NCBI GenBank assembly: GCA_963843945.1
Contig: CAWJMF010000001.1
Location: 213,458-277,457 of the forward strand
DNA length: 64,000 nt
Source of the DNA: CAWJMF01 sp963843945
GTDB taxonomy: Bacteria; Vulcanimicrobiota; Vulcanimicrobiia; Vulcanimicrobiales; Vulcanimicrobiaceae
Reading direction: 5' to 3'
Shown here piece by piece: positions 48,662-58,649 of this stretch (position 1 is the stretch's first letter; the number at the start of each line of letters is the position of its first letter). The translations under genes and the position numbers were made by a program. A model generated the notes under the pieces. It was given only the letters and a program-made list of their open reading frames with translations. It searched no databases and had not been told where the DNA came from.

Positions 48662-49653
48662 AGGGCGGCGCCGCTTTTCGCTCGTCGCAAAAACAGCGAC
48701 GTGACCGCGCTCCGGAATTCCGGCTTCGCCATGGGCCGCTCGACAAGCGCCCAGAAACCGATGCCGGCGCCGAGAGAGAGCAGCGCCGCCACGACCATGG
48801 GCAGGTGCAGCGTGTCGTACGCCCACGACAGCACTGGCCCGTGCACGAGATAGATGCTGTAGGACGCGACCCCGATGAACGCCAGCGGCGCCCACGAGAA
48901 AACTCTCGATGCGGCTCCCAGTCCGGCCAGCACGACGCAAAACGCAGCGAGGTGCCAGAGCGGGTCGCCATGGTCGTTGCTCTCGGTCCGAAAGACGATC
49001 GCCAGCGTCAAGAAAACCGCCGCGAGCGCGAGCACGATTTTGGGCCGCGTCATTCCGCGCAGGTACAGATCCGCCGCGAGAATTCCCAGCATGAAGCACG
49101 GGAGCATGCCCGCGTCCGGAACGCGGACCGGCGAAAGATACCAGAGGTAGAGTCCCAGCAGAAGCACCAAGAACAAGGCGCGGCTCTTCACGAAAAGCGC
49201 GAGGATGAACGGAAAGAATACGTACCAGTGCGCTTCGAACTCGAGCGTCCAGAACGAGCCGTTGTACAGGGGCGTGAACCCGGTAAAGAAGAGCGCTTCC
49301 TTGAGGAACTCGAAGGGGCGCGCTGCCGTCATTTGGGTCGGCACGCCGAACGCGGTCAGCGAGAGTGCCGCAAAAATAGCCAGCGCAACCCAATAGGGCG
49401 GAACGATCCTCCAAAAGCGCTTCACCCAAAAGCGCGAGCGCTGAAGGTTCTCGCCGCTGCGCAAAACGGGCAACGACAAGCACAGTCCCGAGATCACAAA
49501 AAAGAGGTCGACGCCGCGCGCTCCGATCGAGCCCGGCAAGAACTTCGCGTGATAGGCGATCACGCCGAGGACCGCGACGGCGCGTAAGCCGTCGATCGAG
49601 CCGACGTGCGCGGCACCTCGCTCGACGGGGGCCTTTTCTCCGACCGGCATCAC
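48658..49653 (-). CDS. Acyltransferase family 3 (OafA/YrhL-like) membrane protein
   Basis: 331 residues, about ten helices. It begins with the family's catalytic opening: GSIDGLRAVAVLGVIAYHAKFLPGSIGARGVDLFFVISGLCLSLP, with His and the R-G-V-D-x-F-F-V-I-S-G motif. Then VKRFWRIVPPYWVALAIF, SFWTLEFEAHWYVFFPFILAL and a C-terminal LAFIGVASYSIYLVHGPVLSW. Such proteins O-acetylate or acylate polysaccharide or peptidoglycan at the membrane. A close paralogue lies at 52758-53714 in the opposite direction. Confidence 0.9.
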   Translation of the reverse strand: MMPVGEKAPVERGAAHVGSIDGLRAVAVLGVIAYHAKFLPGSIGARGVDLFFVISGLCLSLPVLRSGENLQRSRFWVKRFWRIVPPYWVALAIFAALSLTAFGVPTQMTAARPFEFLKEALFFTGFTPLYNGSFWTLEFEAHWYVFFPFILALFVKSRALFLVLLLGLYLWYLSPVRVPDAGMLPCFMLGILAADLYLRGMTRPKIVLALAAVFLTLAIVFRTESNDHGDPLWHLAAFCVVLAGLGAASRVFSWAPLAFIGVASYSIYLVHGPVLSWAYDTLHLPMVVAALLSLGAGIGFWALVERPMAKPEFRSAVTSLFLRRAKSGAAL

Positions 49654-49685
49654 CCTAGCATCGGCAGTTATCCGATCGGACGCGA

Positions 49686-51098
49686 TCAGAAAAACCGATC
49701 GAGGAGCTTGAGGACCGCTCGCGTCTGCTTGGTGTAGGGCGGATAGAGCATCGGCGTCAGCAAGGTGCGGGTCATGACGGCACGCTCGTGGGAAAAGGTG
49801 AGGAATCCGGCGTGCCCGTGGTAGCTTCCGAGGCCGCTCGGGCCGACGCCGCCGAACGGCAGGTGGGCGTTGGCGAGGTGGATTGCCGTATCGCCGACGC
49901 CCGTGCCGCCGGCGGTCGTGCGCGCGAGAATCTTTTCGGTTTCCTTCGGTGAGCGGCTGAAGATGTAGAGCGCGAGCGGCTTGTCGTGCGCGCGCACGTC
50001 TTCGAGCGCTTCATCGAGCGAGGTGAAGGTCACGATCGGGAGGACCGGCCCGAAGATCTCTTCGTGCATCACCGGCGAGTCGAGATCGACGTTCTCGAGA
50101 ATCGTCGGCGCGAGGTAGCGCGTCGCGGCGTCGCGCTCGCCGCCGAGCGTTACCGTCGCGCCGGCGCGCACGCTCTCGTCGACGATCTCGGTCAGCCGTT
50201 TGAAGGCCGCGTCGTCGACGAGCCGCGCGTAATCCGGGCTGGCTTTACGCTCCTCGTCCGTCGCCCCGTACATGCGCGCGACGCGCAGTTTCAACTCCTC
50301 CGCCAGCGCGGGCGCGACGGCACGGTCGACCAGAACGTAATCCGGCGCGACGCAGGTCTGACCGGCGTTGATGAACTTCCCCCACGCGATGCGCGCGGCC
50401 GCCGATTTGACGTCGGCATCGGCGGTTACGATGGCCGGCGACTTGCCGCCGAGTTCCAGCGTGACCCCCGCCAGATGCTCCGCGGCCGCTCGCATGACGA
50501 CCTTACCGATTTTCGTACTGCCGGTAAAGAAGATATGATCGAAGGGGAGTTTCAGCAACTCCTCGGCCACGCTGACCGGACCGCCGGTCATCATGACGTC
50601 GCCCGGCGAGAACGCCTCGGTGACGATCGACTGCATGACCGCGCCCGTGTGCGGCGACTTCTCGGAATAGCGCACGATCGCCCGATTGCCCGCCGCAATC
50701 GCGGCGATGAGCGGCGCGAGGGTGAGGTAGATGGGGTAGTTCCAGGGCGAGAGAATCAACACGACGCCCTTGGGCTCGTGGCGAATTTCGCTGCGCGCTC
50801 CAAAGAGCGGCAACGGCGTCGACACGCCCTTCGGCCGCATCCAGCGCGCGAGATTCTTGCGCGCGAACTTCAACTCGTCGAGCGTCAGGTGAATCTCGGT
50901 GAGTTCGACCTCTTCGCGCGCTTTGCCGAAATCTTCCGCCATCGCGACGTAGAGCGCTTCGCGGTGCCGGACGATCGCTTTCTCCAACGCGTCCAGCTGC
51001 GTGAGACGCTCGCGTTTGCTCGGGTTGGGGTTGGAGCGATAGCGGCGGCGCTGTTCGGCGAAGATGGCGGAGATTTCGTGCGGTGCTTCGGCGATCAT
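49686..51098 (-). CDS. Aldehyde dehydrogenase (NAD(P)-dependent, class 3-like)
   Basis: 470 residues from the ATG at 51098, which overlaps the stop of the binding protein (ATGA). It has GVVLILSPWNYPIYLTLAPLIAAIAAGNRAIVRYSEKSPHT, FTGSTKIGKVVMRAAAEHLAGVTLELGGKSPAIV with the general base Glu (about 210), and INAGQTCVAPDYVLVD with the nucleophile Cys (about 244). The C-terminal FLTFSHERAVMTRTLL with a short hydrophobic end and the total length point to the class 3 fatty-aldehyde type (AldB/coniferyl-aldehyde dehydrogenase-like). Substrate not predictable. Confidence 0.93.
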   Translation of the reverse strand: MIAEAPHEISAIFAEQRRRYRSNPNPSKRERLTQLDALEKAIVRHREALYVAMAEDFGKAREEVELTEIHLTLDELKFARKNLARWMRPKGVSTPLPLFGARSEIRHEPKGVVLILSPWNYPIYLTLAPLIAAIAAGNRAIVRYSEKSPHTGAVMQSIVTEAFSPGDVMMTGGPVSVAEELLKLPFDHIFFTGSTKIGKVVMRAAAEHLAGVTLELGGKSPAIVTADADVKSAAARIAWGKFINAGQTCVAPDYVLVDRAVAPALAEELKLRVARMYGATDEERKASPDYARLVDDAAFKRLTEIVDESVRAGATVTLGGERDAATRYLAPTILENVDLDSPVMHEEIFGPVLPIVTFTSLDEALEDVRAHDKPLALYIFSRSPKETEKILARTTAGGTGVGDTAIHLANAHLPFGGVGPSGLGSYHGHAGFLTFSHERAVMTRTLLTPMLYPPYTKQTRAVLKLLDRFF

Positions 51099-52690
51099 CG
51101 AAGGCTCCAGTCGTAGGCATTCCAGGTCGGAATGAAGGCGTTCGGCGCGAACCCGCGGAGTTGCGGGCGATACGCCCACACGTAACTCGGGTTGAAGAGA
51201 TAGACGATCGGGACGTCGCGGGCGACGATCCGGTCGATCGCGCGGTAGCGCGCTCGACGCTCCAAACGATTCGGCTCGCTAACAGCCTCGCCTTCGAGGC
51301 GGTCCACGGCGGGATTGCAGTAGCGCATGTAGTTCTTCTCGGCGCCGGCGCAGCCCAAGAGGAAGCGGTCGTCGGGATCGGCTCCCATCGCCCACGGGAC
51401 GTAGGCGAGGTCGAAGCGCCCGGTCGCGAGGATTCCGCCCTCGCTCGCCGGGAGAAAAAGCTGCGCGTTGGTGATCGACTTGAGGGTGACGTCGAAGCCG
51501 CGGTCGTGCAGTTCGCGCTGGACCAGCGTCGCGACGCGCACGCCGGTCGCCGTCTCGGGGAACTGGACGTAGGTCAGTTCGAGACGGCGCCCGTTCTTGA
51601 CGCGGACGCCCGGCGTCCAGTTCCAGCCCGCAGCGTCGAGTGCCGCGTCGGCCGCGTCGGGGTCGTACGGCGGTTCTTTCACGGTGGGATCGAAAGCCCA
51701 CGAGAAGCGCGGCCGGTCGGAATCCGCGACCGGATATCGCCCGAAGGTCACTTTCTGCGAGATGGCGTCGCGATCGATCGACTGCACGATCGCGCGACGC
51801 ACGACCGGATCGTCGAGCGGAGCGTGCGAGAGGTTGAGCGCGATGCCCGCGATGAGCGCCGTCGGCACCGCGTAGAACGCCAGCTTCGCGGCAGACTTGC
51901 GCAGGATCGCTTCTTGCGCGGGCGCGATCAGGTTGAAGTCGATCGCGCCGCTCTCCAGCAGGTTGAGATTCGTCTGCGGGTCGGGCACGATGCGAACGTC
52001 GATGCGCGCGACGGCCGGCTTTCCGCGCCAATAGCGCGGGTTGGCGCGGTAGACGAGACGATCGCCGCGCGCCCACGAAACGAACGTGAAGGGACCGTCA
52101 CCGATCGCGGGTGCGGCGTTGAAGAGCGCGCGTTCGAGTGGAACCTGTTGCGCCAGGATGTGCGCCGGCAGCACGTACTGCTGCGAGGTTCCGGGCGCGA
52201 AAAACGTCGCGACCGCCGGAGCCCAAGGCCGGCGCAAGTGGAAGCGGACGGTGTAGGCATCGAGCGCGCCGGCGGCGTCGATGAGATCGTAGCCTTCGCG
52301 CGAGCCGATCGGATTGCGCGGATCGCGAATCGCGGCGAGCGTGAACAAGACGTCGCGGCTCGTGACGCGCACGCCGTCGCTCCAGCGCACGGTCCGGCGC
52401 AAGTGATAGACGATCGTTCGGCCGTCGGGCGAAACGCCGCCGTTCGCGACGCTGGGCACGACAGCCAGCAATTGCGGGACGGCGCGCCCGTGCGAATCGA
52501 GATCGAAAAAGGGCTCGAAGCTCAGGCGCGCGAGTTGCTGTTCGACCTGCCCCGCGTCGGCGTGCGCGAACAGCGGGTTGAGGTTGGTGGGGTCGGCCGC
52601 GACGTCGAAGCGGACGGTCGGAACCGGCGCCGCCGGGTGCGCGCAAGCGGCCAGCGCCATGAGAACACAAAGCATCACAAACGAGCGCAC
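51095..52690 (-). CDS. Solute-binding lipoprotein, peptide/nickel ABC family 5
   Basis: 531 residues from the GTG at 52690. Signal RSFVMLCVLMALAAC with lipobox; Cys at about 15. The mature protein has the long family-5 fold: VRFDVAADPTNLNPLFAHADAGQVEQQLARLSFEPFFDLD, WSDGVRVTSRDVLFTLAAIRDPRNP, IGDGPFTFVSWARGDRLVYRANPRYWRGKPAVARIDVRIVPDPQTNLNLLESGAIDF, and ALNLSHAPLDDPVVRRAIVQSIDRDAI. It usually binds oligopeptides. The permease and ATPase genes are not next to it; instead it is coupled to an aldehyde dehydrogenase, so either it is an orphan or its transporter is elsewhere. Confidence 0.9.
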   Translation of the reverse strand: MRSFVMLCVLMALAACAHPAAPVPTVRFDVAADPTNLNPLFAHADAGQVEQQLARLSFEPFFDLDSHGRAVPQLLAVVPSVANGGVSPDGRTIVYHLRRTVRWSDGVRVTSRDVLFTLAAIRDPRNPIGSREGYDLIDAAGALDAYTVRFHLRRPWAPAVATFFAPGTSQQYVLPAHILAQQVPLERALFNAAPAIGDGPFTFVSWARGDRLVYRANPRYWRGKPAVARIDVRIVPDPQTNLNLLESGAIDFNLIAPAQEAILRKSAAKLAFYAVPTALIAGIALNLSHAPLDDPVVRRAIVQSIDRDAISQKVTFGRYPVADSDRPRFSWAFDPTVKEPPYDPDAADAALDAAGWNWTPGVRVKNGRRLELTYVQFPETATGVRVATLVQRELHDRGFDVTLKSITNAQLFLPASEGGILATGRFDLAYVPWAMGADPDDRFLLGCAGAEKNYMRYCNPAVDRLEGEAVSEPNRLERRARYRAIDRIVARDVPIVYLFNPSYVWAYRPQLRGFAPNAFIPTWNAYDWSLR

Positions 52691-52757
52691 CCGGCCGCTT
52701 TCGACGGGCGGGCGGGGGAGGCTTGGCGGGGCGCTTCGTAAAGCCGATAGAGAAGAA

Positions 52758-53714
52758 ATGAGACTCAGCGCCATCGACGGGCTCCGGGCAATCGCCGTGC
52801 TGGCGGTGGTGGTTTGTCATGCCGGCCTGACCCCCCACCCGGAAATCGGAACGCGCGGGGTCGATCTCTTTTTTGTCATCTCGGGCCTATGTCTCTCGAT
52901 GCCGGCGCTACGGCGCGGAGCCGGGGTCAAACCTTACGCTTTCTGGGTGACCCGGTTCTGGCGCATATTTCCCGCTTACTGGGTCGCGCTCGCGCTCTTC
53001 GTGGCGCTCTCGTTCACCTCGTTCGGAACGCCTTCGATCGTCGGAAAGCCCGACGCGTTCGAACTGCCCCAAGATATCGTCCTCATTACCGGCATTCAGC
53101 CCATCTACAACGGCTCGTTCTGGACGCTCGGCCTCGAAGCGCGCTGGTACATCTTTTTCCCGGCGATCCTCGCGCTCTACATGCGCTCGAAGCTCGGCTT
53201 CGCGCTTCTGGCGGTCGCCTTCTATATCTGGAACGCGACGCCGTACCGGATACCGGATGCCGGGGTCTTGCCTTGCTTCATGCTCGGAATCGTCGCTGCC
53301 GATCTCTTCTTACGCGAGCGCGTCGGGCACCGGCTGCTCCCCGCCCTCGCAATCGCCGCACTCGTCATCGCCGCACTCGTCGACACGACGGACAACCACG
53401 GCGACCCCTTGTGGCATCTCGCTTGCTTCCTCACGGTCATCGCGGGGCTCGGTGCCGCCTCGAGAGTGCTGTCGTGGAAGCCGCTCGTTTTCATCGGCGT
53501 CGCTTCGTACTCGATCTACCTCATGCATCAGCCGTTTCTCGTCTGGATGGCGGGAACGTTCGGCGTGCCCCCGATCCTGGCCGGGATCCTATCGATCGGT
53601 ATCGGCATCGTGTTTTGGCGCCTAGTCGAAGCTCCGGCCCTCACGTGGCGCGAGCGCTACCGCACGCGCAGCGCGGCGCCGGTCGTGACCCAACAGGTCG
53701 AGCCCGCAGCCTAA
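52758..53714 (+). CDS. Acyltransferase family 3 (OafA/YrhL-like) membrane protein, paralogue
   Basis: 318 residues from the ATG at 52758. RLSAIDGLRAIAVLAVVVCHAGLTPHPEIGTRGVDLFFVISGLCLSMPAL repeats the catalytic opening of the gene at 48658-49653. The shared blocks ITGIQPIYNGSFWTLGLEARWYIFFPAILALYM, IPDAGVLPCFMLGIVAADLFLRE, TTDNHGDPLWHLACFLTVIAGLGAASRVLSWKPLVFIGVASYSIYLMH show the two arose by duplication. It likely transfers acetyl groups to a surface glycan. It lies divergent from the binding lipoprotein (67-bp gap). Confidence 0.9.
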   Translation: MRLSAIDGLRAIAVLAVVVCHAGLTPHPEIGTRGVDLFFVISGLCLSMPALRRGAGVKPYAFWVTRFWRIFPAYWVALALFVALSFTSFGTPSIVGKPDAFELPQDIVLITGIQPIYNGSFWTLGLEARWYIFFPAILALYMRSKLGFALLAVAFYIWNATPYRIPDAGVLPCFMLGIVAADLFLRERVGHRLLPALAIAALVIAALVDTTDNHGDPLWHLACFLTVIAGLGAASRVLSWKPLVFIGVASYSIYLMHQPFLVWMAGTFGVPPILAGILSIGIGIVFWRLVEAPALTWRERYRTRSAAPVVTQQVEPAA

Positions 53715-53717
53715 CGT

Positions 53718-55416
53718 TCAGGGTTTTCGCTCGTACAGCCGCACGCCGTAGCTCTCGTCGATCTCCCGGTAATCCGCGCTCACGATTCGCTCGAGTTCCG
53801 GGAAACTTTCGTGACCTTCCGTCGCGCGGTCGTGATACGCGAACGTACTCGAGGAGACCGCGTCGACGAAGAAGTGCGGCCTGCTCAGCGCGAAATCGCT
53901 GAGGTAACGCCTTCGGTAGTAGTTCCGGTAGGAGCTGGGCACGATTTGAAATTGCGTGATCGCGTCGCGCGTCCCGAGCAGCGCACCGGTCGCGACGTAG
54001 AATTCCGGCATCCAGCCCCATACCGCGATGCGTTCGCCCTTGCGAATGTGGCCTTGGAGCATGGTGAGGACGGGGTCCTTCGGCGGGGCCAGATCTTGGG
54101 CGAAGCTCGCGTAGAGTGGATAGCCGGTTTGCAGCCTGTACCACGTCGCCGGAACCGTCGCCACCAGCGCGATTGCGAGGGCCAAAACCGGCGAAAGTAG
54201 GCGCCTTGCGGGGAACGACCGGGCGCAGGCGTCCAGCAGAATACCGGCGGCGGATCCGAACAGCGCCACGATCGGCACGACGAACCACAGCAGGTAGTGG
54301 ACGTAGTCCGAGCGCGGCCTCGCCACGGCGTAGTCCGCTGCGAAGAGCGCGAGAAGCGCGACGAGCGGCGCGATCCACTGCGACGATCGTGGATTGAAGC
54401 CCTCGGGGCGTCGCCGCTCCAGCAAAGCCGCGGCGACGAGCATGAGCGCGCTTCCGATCGTTCCAATGCGCTCGAAGAGTATGAAGCCAAGATTGGGTCG
54501 CGCGCCGAATGAGGCGGCTTGCGGAGCGATGCTGCGGTCGTACGCGAGCGGCATGAGGATGTAGGAGGTGACGGCATCGCCCAAAACGCCGTTCGCTGCA
54601 ACGAGCGCAATCGTCGCGAGCGGCACGACGAAGAGTCCGGCGACCAGCGCAAAAGCCGGCGAAGCGCCGCGCTTCGGTTCTCGCAAGCGGCGTCGCGCCG
54701 CAACGACCACCGCCGCGGCGAGCCCGACTGCCGCGATGGGCACCGCTTGCACCTTCGCGAAAGGCAGTGCGCCGAGCGCGAGGCCGCACGCAAAGGCGGC
54801 GGCGCCGGCTCGAAAGCCCGGCGCGCGATCCATCCACGCAAGTGCGACACCGGCCAGGGCCAAAAGGAAGACCGGGCAGCGTTTCGCTCGAGTAGTGCAC
54901 GAAATCTCGCGATACGGCGTTCGCGAAGAAGGCCAGCGGCAAGAGGGCCGCGAGGCGCCCCGCTAGTTCGCCGTAGAGCGCGCGAATCATAAGGTAGATG
55001 CAGCCGATCGCGGCGGCCACGAGCAGGAGACCCACGATGCGAGCCGCGGCGTAACTCGGCTCGAATCCGAGCGCGGCCGGAACGGCGAGCACTGCGGTAT
55101 CGAGCGGCCCTGCGTTATTGCCGTCAAAGGACTTCCACGGAAGCGGTGCGTGGACGAAGGTCAAAGCCTGCGCCACGAACTGCGCCTCGTCCGGGTTGAA
55201 TGCCGCGGGGAATGCAACGAACGGCCAGCGGAAGGCAAAGAGCGTGAGCGCGCAGCTCGCGACGAACAGCGACCGTCCGAGCGGCGACTCAAGCCGGGTT
55301 CGCCGGAAGCCGAGGGCCGGCAGCAGCGCCAGCACCACGCTCGCGAGCAAACAGGCGACCGCGAAGGCGAAATACCGAGAGGAATCGCCATCGAGCCAAA
55401 GCAGCCAGTCGATCAT
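53718..55416 (-). CDS. ArnT/PMT-like GT-C glycosyltransferase, frame broken once
   Basis: About 565 residues when joined across one surplus G near 54874. The N-terminal part has helices and the first-loop motif AAFNPDEAQFVAQALTFVHAPLPWKSFDGNNAGPLDTAVL, where the adjacent Asp-Glu is the expected catalytic pair. It continues HYSSETLPVFLLALAGVALAWMDRAPG through about ten helices to a soluble C-terminal region (GERIAVWGWMPEFYVATGALLGTRDAITQFQI, YYRRRYLSDFALSRPHFFVDA). Enzymes of this class move a sugar from polyprenyl phosphate to lipid A, protein or polysaccharide. The gene at 56937-58577 is a paralogue on the same strand, and the HAD-UbiA gene lies between. Confidence 0.82.
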
Positions 55417-55478
55417 GCAGGCTCCGGACTTCGCGTTTCTAAACTAGAATTGATCTGCCGGCCGGACGATGGAGGAGC

Positions 55479-56930
55479 ATGCGCACCGCAAGTACGGCAG
55501 CATCCGTTGAGACGCCGATCTTCGTCGATCTGGACGGAACGCTGGTGCGGACCGACCTGATGTTCGAGGCGTTCCTGATCAAGCTGAAGCGCAATCCGCT
55601 GACGCTTCTGTATGCCGTGTGGTGGTTCGCGCGCGGCGGGCGGGCCCTTCTGAAGATGAAGTTGAGCGACGGCTTCGACGCCGACCCGGCCCACCTTCCG
55701 TACGACCGCGAAGTCGTAACCTACCTCGAAACCGAACGCGCCGCCGGAAGGCGCGTCGTCCTCGCGACCGCGGCCTCGCGCCCGATCGCGGCGCAGGTCG
55801 CCGCTCACCTCGGACTGTTCGACGGCATCATCGCGAGCGACGGCGACGTCAACCGCAAGGGCGCTAGCAAGCTCGCGGCGATCGAGGCGCAAACCCAAGG
55901 CGGCCGCTTCGAATACCTCGGCGACTCCCACGCCGACTTACCGATCTGGAAAGCCGCCGGCGTGGCCGGAATCGTCAACGCGACCGAACGGGTCGCGGCG
56001 CGAGCCGAGCGCGCATCCGCGAACTCGTATCGGCTCGGCGCGCGCCGTTCGTCGCTGCACGCGCTGCTGCGAGCCGTCCGCCCGCATCAGTGGGCTAAGA
56101 ACGTTCTGATCTTCGTGCCCCTCCTCTCCTCGCACCGCGTCACCGACGTGCCGGCCCTCCTCGTCGATTCGCTCGTCTTCATCGCCTTCTGCTTGTGCGC
56201 CTCGGCCGTCTATTTGATGAACGATCTCTTCGATCTGCGCTCGGACCGGCTCCATCAGCACAAGCGGCTACGCCCGCTCGCCAACGGCGAACTTTCGATC
56301 CCGGCGGCGGCGGCGTTCTCGTGCGTGCTCTTCGTGCTGGCTTTCGCGCTGGCACTGTACGCGAGTCCGCCCGTCGTCGTCGTGCTCGCCGTCTACTTCG
56401 CGCTGACGCTAGCCTACTCGCTGACGCTCAAACAAATTGCGATGCTCGACGTGATCGTTCTCGCGGCGCTGTATACGATTCGCATCGTCGCGGGCTTCGT
56501 CGCCGTCGCGGTCCCGCTCTCGTTCTGGCTGCTCGCCTTCTCGCTGTTCATCTTCGTTAGCCTCGCGCTCATGAAGCGCTGCTCCGAACTGCACAACCTG
56601 CGAAAGAATGCGAGCGACCGGGCCTTCGGCCGGGGTTATGTCGCGGCCGATTACGAGCAGCTCGCTTCGTTGGGTTCGGCGAGCGGTTACATTTCGATCT
56701 TGATCTTAGCGCTGTACATGAACAGCGCCGAGGTCGTGAAGCTCTACGCCCGGCCCGAGATTCTGTGGGGTGTTTGCCCGATCGTGCTCTATTGGGTGAG
56801 CCGGGCCTGGCTGCTCGCACACCGCGGGCAGATGAACGAAGACCCGATCGTCTTCGCCCTGCGCGATCGCGTTAGCTACGCCTGCGCGGCCCTGTGTGCG
56901 GGTTGTGCGGTCGCGGCCACTCTGCTCTAG
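55479..56930 (+). CDS. HAD-UbiA fusion, polyprenyl-phosphate phosphoribosyltransferase-like
   Basis: 483 residues; ATG after GAGGAGC. Residues about 10-200 are a haloacid dehalogenase phosphatase: IFVDLDGTLVRTDLM (nucleophile DxD), VLATAASRPIAAQVA and YLGDSHADLPIWKAAG. Residues about 205-483 are a UbiA membrane prenyltransferase with nine helices: LRAVRPHQWAKNVLIFVPLL, NDLFDLRSDRLHQHKRLRPLANG (first Asp-rich motif) and YSLTLKQIAMLDVIVLAALYTIRIVAG (second). The RPHQWAKN and second-motif pattern are those of decaprenyl-phosphate 5-phosphoribose synthase. The enzyme should condense PRPP with polyprenyl phosphate and its HAD part remove the 5-phosphate, giving a lipid-linked ribose that can become arabinose. 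Flanked by two GT-C genes. Confidence 0.85.
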   Translation: MRTASTAASVETPIFVDLDGTLVRTDLMFEAFLIKLKRNPLTLLYAVWWFARGGRALLKMKLSDGFDADPAHLPYDREVVTYLETERAAGRRVVLATAASRPIAAQVAAHLGLFDGIIASDGDVNRKGASKLAAIEAQTQGGRFEYLGDSHADLPIWKAAGVAGIVNATERVAARAERASANSYRLGARRSSLHALLRAVRPHQWAKNVLIFVPLLSSHRVTDVPALLVDSLVFIAFCLCASAVYLMNDLFDLRSDRLHQHKRLRPLANGELSIPAAAAFSCVLFVLAFALALYASPPVVVVLAVYFALTLAYSLTLKQIAMLDVIVLAALYTIRIVAGFVAVAVPLSFWLLAFSLFIFVSLALMKRCSELHNLRKNASDRAFGRGYVAADYEQLASLGSASGYISILILALYMNSAEVVKLYARPEILWGVCPIVLYWVSRAWLLAHRGQMNEDPIVFALRDRVSYACAALCAGCAVAATLL

Positions 56931-56936
56931 CGCAAT

Positions 56937-58577
56937 TTACGACTTGCGCTGGTAAAGCCGGGCACCCTTGACCTGGCCGACCAGCTTGTACTCGGAAACG
57001 AGCAACGAGCTGAGGGCCGGAAAGGCCTCGTGCCCCTTGGGAGACGTGTCGAGCAGAAATCTCGGGCGATTGAGCTCCATGTCTGCGAGGTAGCGCCGCC
57101 GGTAGTACGCCTGGAAGATGCGCGGATCGATCTGAAACTGCGAAAGGGCGTCCCGCGTCCCGAGCAGCGCTTGGGTCTCGACGAAAAAGCGGGGCGTCAG
57201 GCCCCAGAGGGCCATGCGGTCGCCGGGCTTGACGTGTCGCAGAACCATCGCGGTCGCGGCGTCCGGAACGTGCGCGACGTTTTCGGCGAAGCGCCCTAGA
57301 TACTCATTCGGCTGGCTAAAGTTCAGCGCGATGGACGGTCCGCAGGCCACGAGCGCGCCTTGCAAGAGAATGAGGGCGCTGGCACGCTTCAGTCGCTGAT
57401 CGCTGCTCATCTCCGTAAGCAGCGCGCCGAACGCAAACGCGCTTGCCGCGCAGAGCGGCCACAAGAGCAAGAACAGATAGTGTTCGGATGGCGTTTGCGG
57501 CGCTTCGATCGAGTAGATGGAAATGGGGACGAGCGCGACCGCCACCAGGGTCGGGAGCCACATCATCGGGCGGCGCGATTCCTTTCGCCCGAGGAACACG
57601 ATGCCCGCGGCGGAGATGATGAGGAGCGCGAGCGACGACTCGATAACGGCGCGAAAGAATGGGTCGCTAAAGAAAAACGCCGGACCGGCCCAATGACAGC
57701 AGTTCGCCTGAATGTAGAACGCCGGAAACTCGACGTAACTGACAAAGAAATCGTGGAACGCGCCCGAGGCGATGACCGCGCTGAGGATGACGACCGGCAC
57801 GACGATCGTTGCGCCAAACAGCCAAAGCAGCCGCCAGGCCCGGTCCGGTGCCGTGAGATCGCGCCACGTGATGAGACCCACTCCGGCGAGGAAGAGCGCG
57901 AAAGCCAAAAGCGCGCTCTGCAAGCTCGCAAACGGTAGACACCCCAACGCGAGTCCCGACAACGCAACGGTCCACGCTTGGGGATTGTCAATCGCGAAAC
58001 GAACCAGTCCGTAGGCTGCGATCGAAAGCAAAAACATCGGCAGCAGCTCGACCGAATAGTGCGTGAAATCCGGTTGCCGGACGCAGCAGAAAAAAGCCAG
58101 AGGCAGCAGCATGCCGACCCTCGCCGCCAACTCACCGTAGAGCGTTCGCGTCATCGCGAACAAGAACGACGCCGTGCCAATGAAGAGAAGGATTCCCGTA
58201 ACGCGCGCCGTTACGAAGGTGACCGGCTCGTCAAACTGTGCCGGGACGATGAGGACGGCGCTATCGAGCGGTCCGGTGAGGGTCCCGTCGTACGACTTCC
58301 ACGGAACGGGAAATTGATGGATGGTGATGGCAAGCGCGGTCATCTGCGCTTCGTCGCGATTCAACTCGAGGTGATAGCCGATCGAGGGCCAGCGCGAAGC
58401 GAAGATCGCGAGGACGGCGACAACGACAAAGAGCCAGCGCGCTTCGACGGTTTGGCCTAGCCGCGTCTTCGGGACGACGTAGACCGAGACGGCGAGCAAG
58501 GCGACGAGGGCAAGTAAGGCACCGCTGAGCATGGCTTCGCGGAAGCCGCTCGCGTCGAGCCACTCGAACAGACTCAT
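56937..58577 (-). CDS. ArnT/PMT-like GT-C glycosyltransferase
   Basis: 546 residues, intact, with about eleven helices. The first periplasmic loop has LNRDEAQMTALAITIHQFPVPWKSYDGTLTGPLDSAVLIVPAQ with the adjacent Asp-Glu. The C-terminal domain has GDRMALWGLTPRFFVETQALLGTRDALSQFQI and YYRRRYLADMELNRPRFLLDTSPKGHEAFPALSSLL, the same blocks as in the paralogue at 53718-55416. The three-gene order (GT-C, HAD-UbiA, GT-C) suggests they use the product of the prenyltransferase as donor. Acceptor unknown. Confidence 0.88.
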   Translation of the reverse strand: MSLFEWLDASGFREAMLSGALLALVALLAVSVYVVPKTRLGQTVEARWLFVVVAVLAIFASRWPSIGYHLELNRDEAQMTALAITIHQFPVPWKSYDGTLTGPLDSAVLIVPAQFDEPVTFVTARVTGILLFIGTASFLFAMTRTLYGELAARVGMLLPLAFFCCVRQPDFTHYSVELLPMFLLSIAAYGLVRFAIDNPQAWTVALSGLALGCLPFASLQSALLAFALFLAGVGLITWRDLTAPDRAWRLLWLFGATIVVPVVILSAVIASGAFHDFFVSYVEFPAFYIQANCCHWAGPAFFFSDPFFRAVIESSLALLIISAAGIVFLGRKESRRPMMWLPTLVAVALVPISIYSIEAPQTPSEHYLFLLLWPLCAASAFAFGALLTEMSSDQRLKRASALILLQGALVACGPSIALNFSQPNEYLGRFAENVAHVPDAATAMVLRHVKPGDRMALWGLTPRFFVETQALLGTRDALSQFQIDPRIFQAYYRRRYLADMELNRPRFLLDTSPKGHEAFPALSSLLVSEYKLVGQVKGARLYQRKS

Positions 58578-58649
58578 CCTACGGGACGGATTGCGTGCAG
58601 GCCATGCTTCGACACGGTCCTAAAACCCCTCGTATCTTTTGGCCGATCA

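Noticed and set aside
51095..52690. A full peptide ABC transporter operon
   Set aside because: Only the binding lipoprotein is present. The neighbours are an aldehyde dehydrogenase and acyltransferases; no family-5 permease or ATPase is in the window.
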